Of a stretch of 64,000 nt of DNA, positions 60,049 through 64,000 are shown one piece after another. Each line of letters opens with the position of its first letter. The first letter of the stretch is position 1. The notes under the pieces were generated by a model. The model searched no databases. It was not told where the DNA came from and worked only from the letters and a program-made list of their open reading frames with translations. This stretch comes from Cryptomeria japonica (Eukaryota > Streptophyta > Pinopsida > Cupressales > Cupressaceae): NCBI RefSeq assembly GCF_030272615.1, contig NC_081405.1, forward strand, positions 308,736,014 to 308,800,013, in the 5' to 3' direction. The translations under genes and the position numbers were made by a program.

Positions 60049-61238
60049 TGTTGAACACCTAGCAGGACTAAGAGAGGGAGTGAATTAGTCCAAGACCAAA
60101 AAAATTTATTAATCTACTTACTTAGCAATACCACATAAACTATCAACACATAAACAATAGATTTAAATGGAAAATCCAAATAGGGAAAAAACACAATGAG
60201 AATTTAAATCACAATATGAATAACAATGTTTACAACTTATTAGACATGCATCCAAGGAGAACCAACATCTGAAGGACTTGCAGAAAGAAAAAAAGAACAC
60301 AAGCTTACATAAGATACAAAGAAGACGTACATAGCTAAAGAACACTTCTCCATGACAAGATACAAACTACTGTCAAAGGACTCATTGTCAATAAACAATG
60401 AATGTAATAGCTCGATTGAAATTGAGAAGCATTCTCCTCATCATGAAATTTTCCTTGAATAATTGAATTAAGTGACTAACATCATGGAAAATATCTCTAA
60501 TATTTTCAACTGTTAGAACACACTATCTTGAAAAATATATCACCTTCAAAGCCCTTCTAAAATTGACTTTCGCATCACCATAAATTTAACTCTACTTGCA
60601 AATAATTTGCATTTATTTATCACACAATTCACTTCTCATCCACACATAATTCATCCATTTGCAAATCTTAAATATGAGATAAATATTGAAAACCTAATTG
60701 AGGGTAAGCCAATATAGAATAAGCAATAGTACACAAATCAAGCCAGTTGGACCTAAAATAATTAGATTGGTCCACTTGAGGAGAAACAGGGAACCAAAAA
60801 ATATCGCAATACATCATTCCATGAATGATCCCACAATCGTAACATGCTAACACATACTCCAAAGGGCATTGTAAAGCATAACATATATATATAATCAACT
60901 AGTTGACCAAATAACCACTTCCAATTCAAAATACAACATGTAGGTCTCCAGACATTAAGGAGAGACCCACATTAACATTGCGACACATAGCTAGTACAAA
61001 ATAATATGATCCATTAAACTATAACCCCATTACAAAAACATGTTCGAACGACACCAAAAGCATTCCAGATCACCTTAAATACAAGATGACACAACCAACA
61101 CCAAGAGACTAGCATCCATATAGATAACCAAAGTCTAACAAAGTATATTCGGACCAACATCCATCCAGATAACTAAGTTTGACATTAAGGACAACCATAC
61201 AAGCTCATGCTATCGATAAACTCCAATAATTGCCAACA
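60049..61238 (-). repeat. 5' LTR of Copia C
   Basis: About 1,190 bases, TGTTGGCAATTATTGG (61238) to ...CTAGGTGTTCAACA (60049) in element orientation. Near its end it has the C/T box TTCACTCCCTCTCTTAGTCC, analogous to the C-rich boxes of the other LTRs. There is no second copy in the window, so the start rests on the TGTTGGC motif and length. Confidence 0.6.
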
Positions 61239-62150
61239 AATTTTATTCATTTCAATCTAAGTTTAGATTTCTATCATTTTTTTGAATAATAATAATAATA
61301 ATAAAACTATCATTTATTGATGTTTTAAAATAATAATAATAATAAATTTAATAATTAAAAAAATATTGATCAAATTTTTGCTTGATAAGTATAGATAATA
61401 TTTAACTTTTAAAGTAATATTCAATAATATTTAAATAGATTTTAGTAGTCTTCATAAATTTTATAATATCATATTCATTATCTAATTATTAATCTATTTT
61501 TTTACTTATAAACATTTTTGTCAACACTAAAAACTTTTCCTAAAGGTCATTACAAATGGCATGAATGAGCAGAGGAAGAAGAAGTAGTTGTATGGTTTTG
61601 GAGGGTGTTGAGGAGAAGGATGAGGATGGTGATGATGATCTAGATGTTTTTCGGCCTATTAGCAGGCCAGTTGTGGGGTCGTTTATTTCCTTGGTATTCT
61701 ACCCTCAAGGGTTTATTGAGGTTGGGCCTTCTAGAGCTTCCTTTTCTAGTTGCAGTTATCCTATCTCAAACTATCTATGAGAGTTTAATTTTATCTATTG
61801 TCTAGCTCTACAAATCCATTGTCAACATTAGTATTTGGAAAGGTTGGGGATTTTAGTTTTGTGGCTTTTCTTGATTTTGGCTTCTATTTTGGTGCTCAAG
61901 TGCTATATGTTTTGGGTGCCCCACACTCTAGTAGTTGTGTCCCTTTGGACCTGTACATTTCTTCCATCTACTACTGGGAGTCCCTGTACAGTCTTCTTTA
62001 TTCAACTCTTGGATTGCTCTATCCTTTCCTTATTTCCCTATGGTTCTTGTGACAAGATTCCTTGTTGTTCAATCTCCCTTGTTTCAGAGTGGGATGCGAC
62101 TACATCACTCCCTCCTTCGTCTAAGGTTGATTTTTTTTTTCTATGTAGCA
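61239..62150. other. AT-rich spacer with AAT repeats and one small acidic frame
   Basis: AAT trinucleotide runs at 61288-61303 and 61331-61345. A 71-codon plus-strand frame at 61565-61780 starts MSRGRRSSCMVLEGVEEKDE and has an acidic run (EEKDEDGDDDLDVF); I recognise no family. Frames at 61798-62189 are Leu/Phe/Ser-rich and overlap one another, and I do not accept them as genes. No RNA gene is seen. Confidence 0.4.
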
Positions 62151-63373
62151 TGTTGGCCATTTGGTGGAATTGATTATGTGTTGCATTGATGTTTTGTCAT
62201 TGATGCCAACACTAGCTATTCAGATTCTTTATCGGCACCCTTCTGGTCCCGGTAGGTTGAGTGGTTTCTAGTTTACTTGGATCCGACATGATTTGGTAGG
62301 CTCCGATATAGTTTGGTGATGGAATGTGCTTGTTCATGATACTCATGCTCATATTTGGTCAGTTGGTTTTGGTCTGGTGATCAGATGCTATCCTACTTGC
62401 TTAAAAGCTTGGCTTCTAGTTTCGGCAAGGGTTTCACTAGCAGATCTTTTGGTGGAGATCCCTGATGAATTGCAAAAGTGGCATTGGTGCAGCTTCTGGT
62501 GGAGTTTCAGGATGTTGTTGGTGATCATGTTCAAGATTTGGTGGATGGAGACCATTGCTGAAGTGTGCGGACCTATTTTGGGTCCCGGTTGATCTAGGTT
62601 ATGGACCAGCTTTAATGTAGCGTGTGGATTGGACCTATCGATATATTTATGAGATGTCTTATGTGTTGAATATTATTTGTTTGGTCTAAGGCCAACATGG
62701 TTTGTAATTATGTAACTGGTTTATTATCTTGTGGCTGACCTAATTGTTTATGGTCGAGGGTTTGTATATATAAATGTATGATCTCATTGTATATCATCAT
62801 GGTTATTGTTAGAGGTCAGGGTCAAGGAATGTAATGTGCGAATAATGTAATATCGTTCAGGCAGAGGAGTTGGTCGATAATTGGAGATCGAATTGGGTTT
62901 ATGTAAGAGGATTTAGTTCTTCAGTATTGAGCTTAATCGAAGCTGTACTCAGGCATAGGAGATGCTACATTTTGCAGTTCAACAGTTCTCCAGATTATAG
63001 TTTGAATTTATATGTAGTCAATGAGTATCCTTTTGTGATGAGCAGTGCGCTCTAGGATATTGGTCTTCTTGCAAGTGTAGGCCCCTCAATTGTAATTCAC
63101 ATACCTACTATAGAAGTATTATCTGGATGTGGGTAGGCTTCCCACCGTGGTTTTTCCCTTTACCGTGTTTTTGATGTATAAATATTGGTGTTATATGGAT
63201 GGCTTTTATTTTGTGATGATTATTTATGCTTAATTGGATTAACTTCTATTTTGGTATTAATGTTTTGTGTTCCAGTATTAAATTTTAAATTGCTAATGGT
63301 TTTGGTAGTATGTGACAACTGATTCACCCCCTCCCCTTCTCATTTGTGTTCTAGTTATTTGAATGGTCTAACA
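62151..63373 (+). repeat. 5' LTR of a second family B Copia element
   Basis: 1,223 bases, TGTTGGCCATTTGGT (62151) to GGTCTAACA (63373). It matches the left-edge LTR (907-2106) in reverse orientation, with the same boxes: TTGTCATTGATGCCAAC near 62196, ACCGTGGTTTTTCCC near 63143 and TTCACCCCCTCCCCTTCT near 63323. Confidence 0.85.
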
Positions 63374-63387
63374 ATTGGTATCAGATC
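63374..63387 (+). promoter_or_regulatory. Primer binding site of the right-edge family B element
   Basis: ATTGGTATCAGATC directly after the LTR; one base differs from the initiator-methionine-tRNA site TGGTATCAGAGC. Confidence 0.8.
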
Positions 63388-63431
63388 TTTTGTCCTCTCT
63401 GTAGAAAGCTTAACTTCTTGAGGATGATCCT

Positions 63432-64000
63432 ATGACGACTAATAGTTCAAGTTCATCCAGTTCTTATGGAGATGTGAAGACTGAACCTTCTTTTCATGCA
63501 TCTACATCTACAACCCGTAAGAAAGATTGGAAAGTGTTGTATGCAAAGGAATTAGAAAATATGAAGAGAGAAGATGACGATTTTGAGCAACTTGAAGCAC
63601 TTTTTTCTAGAAGAGTACCTAAAGGACTGGTAGGAAGTAAGTATGAAGGAAAAGTACCTTTTAAATCTTTTGCAAGTAATAAGATTGGTCATTTGCATCT
63701 AGATGTCTTGAAAGGAATTCAAGATTTGAAGAAAGAGTTAGAAGATCATTTAAGCCTAACCTTTGATATCAGAACAAGTATAAGTACAATAAAAACAGAC
63801 ACAAATCATATTAAATAGCGGATGAGGAAGCATTATGGATTCAGATGATGAACCAATAGTTGACTCTACTAGTGGTTTTAGGCAATGGGAAGGAATGGGT
63901 GTTCCTGGCTATCAAGGAAGATGATTCGGCACTGAAAGAGAATATACCTGAAGAGAAGGCACTTGCTACTAAATTAAAGACAATGATGAATGGGATTGAT
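63432..64000 (+). pseudogene. Family B gag with capsid domain deleted (runs off right edge)
   Basis: ATG at 63432, MTTNSSSSSSSYGDVKTEPS. Compared with the left-edge gag, the Ser-rich start is joined directly to the segment around HASTST--KDWK-LY, so about 650 bases (some 220 codons, the whole UBN2-type capsid part) are absent while the frame stays open. It continues ELENMKREDDDFEQLEALFS, SRRVPKG, KYEGKVPFK. The knuckle region is SFASNKIGHLHLDV, with the cysteines lost. The frame stops at 63818. Beyond it, other frames show NGKEWVFLAIKEDDSALKEN and, at the very end, DNDEWD, the approach to the protease DSG motif outside the window. Confidence 0.75.

Larger units (their letters stand above)
55694..61238 (-). 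mobile_element. Copia C: LTR retrotransposon lacking its 3' LTR
   Basis: 5' LTR 60049-61238, primer-site region at about 60030-60048, gag-pol 59989-55694. Right after the pol stop the sequence passes into the decayed plus-strand transposon-like gene (54261-55660). No polypurine tract or 3' LTR is present, so the 3' end is lost. The primer region reads ATTAGTATTGGAACAAGG, only loosely like ATTGGTATCAGAGC. Confidence 0.75.

Noticed and set aside
61798-62189. Overlapping hydrophobic frames before the right-edge LTR
   Set aside because: Three frames overlap, one runs into the LTR, and composition is T-rich. No family resemblance.

Overview
The window looks like intergenic DNA of a large plant nuclear genome. 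I recognise no host gene, rRNA, tRNA, operon or CRISPR array. Almost everything is LTR retrotransposon sequence in several layers, plus LINE pieces, long AT/GT/CT microsatellites and one decayed transposon-like gene. The iMet-type primer sites (TGGTATCAGAGC), the Tat-type Gypsy element with two RNase H domains, the chromodomain Gypsy and the plant-type Copia elements point to a seed plant. The density of old, broken elements would suit a conifer, but that is inference. Nearly every coding region carries stops or frameshifts.

Layout. 1-2106 (-): LTR and gag of a Copia element, here called family B, running off the left edge. 2860-10243 (+): a Copia element with both LTRs (Copia A), pol dead. 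11714-29225 (+): a Tat-like Gypsy element, cut open by a nested element and lacking integrase and 3' LTR. 18657-26341 (-): the nested, non-autonomous LTR element N1. 29226-30690 (-): a Gypsy gag-protease scrap. 31180-35699 (+): a Copia gag split by LINE-like pieces. 35700-36756: microsatellites. 36757-43511 (-): a second non-autonomous LTR element, N2, with both LTRs and a perfect 5-bp target duplication. 43912-53895 (-): a chromodomain Gypsy with about 3.7-kb LTRs, its 5' LTR truncated at a microsatellite. 54261-55660 (+): a decayed transposon-like gene. 55694-61238 (-): Copia C, lacking its 3' LTR and holding an internal tandem duplication. 62151-64000 (+): a second family B element, cut by the right edge.

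The most interesting signal is the pair N1 and N2. Both have normal LTRs and polypurine tracts but no recognisable capsid, protease, integrase, reverse transcriptase or RNase H. Each instead has the same two-gene plan. ORF1 is a long coiled coil followed by four CCHC-type zinc knuckles. ORF2 codes for a protein of about 1,090 residues that I do not recognise: a conserved N-terminal domain of about 330 residues (signature HIR/VIR-hI-x-RVHGE ... VTG), a basic linker, a helical part, a Glu/Lys-rich part and a C-terminal coiled coil. The two ORF2 proteins are clearly homologous but diverged, and the LTRs are largely different, so the cargo appears to have been kept across two element families. N1 shares its primer site, polypurine tract, 3' UTR purine-tract array and a repeated LTR box with the Pol-encoding Copia A. 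A partner relationship, in which a Copia of that type supplies Pol and N1/N2 supply an accessory protein, is a testable inference.
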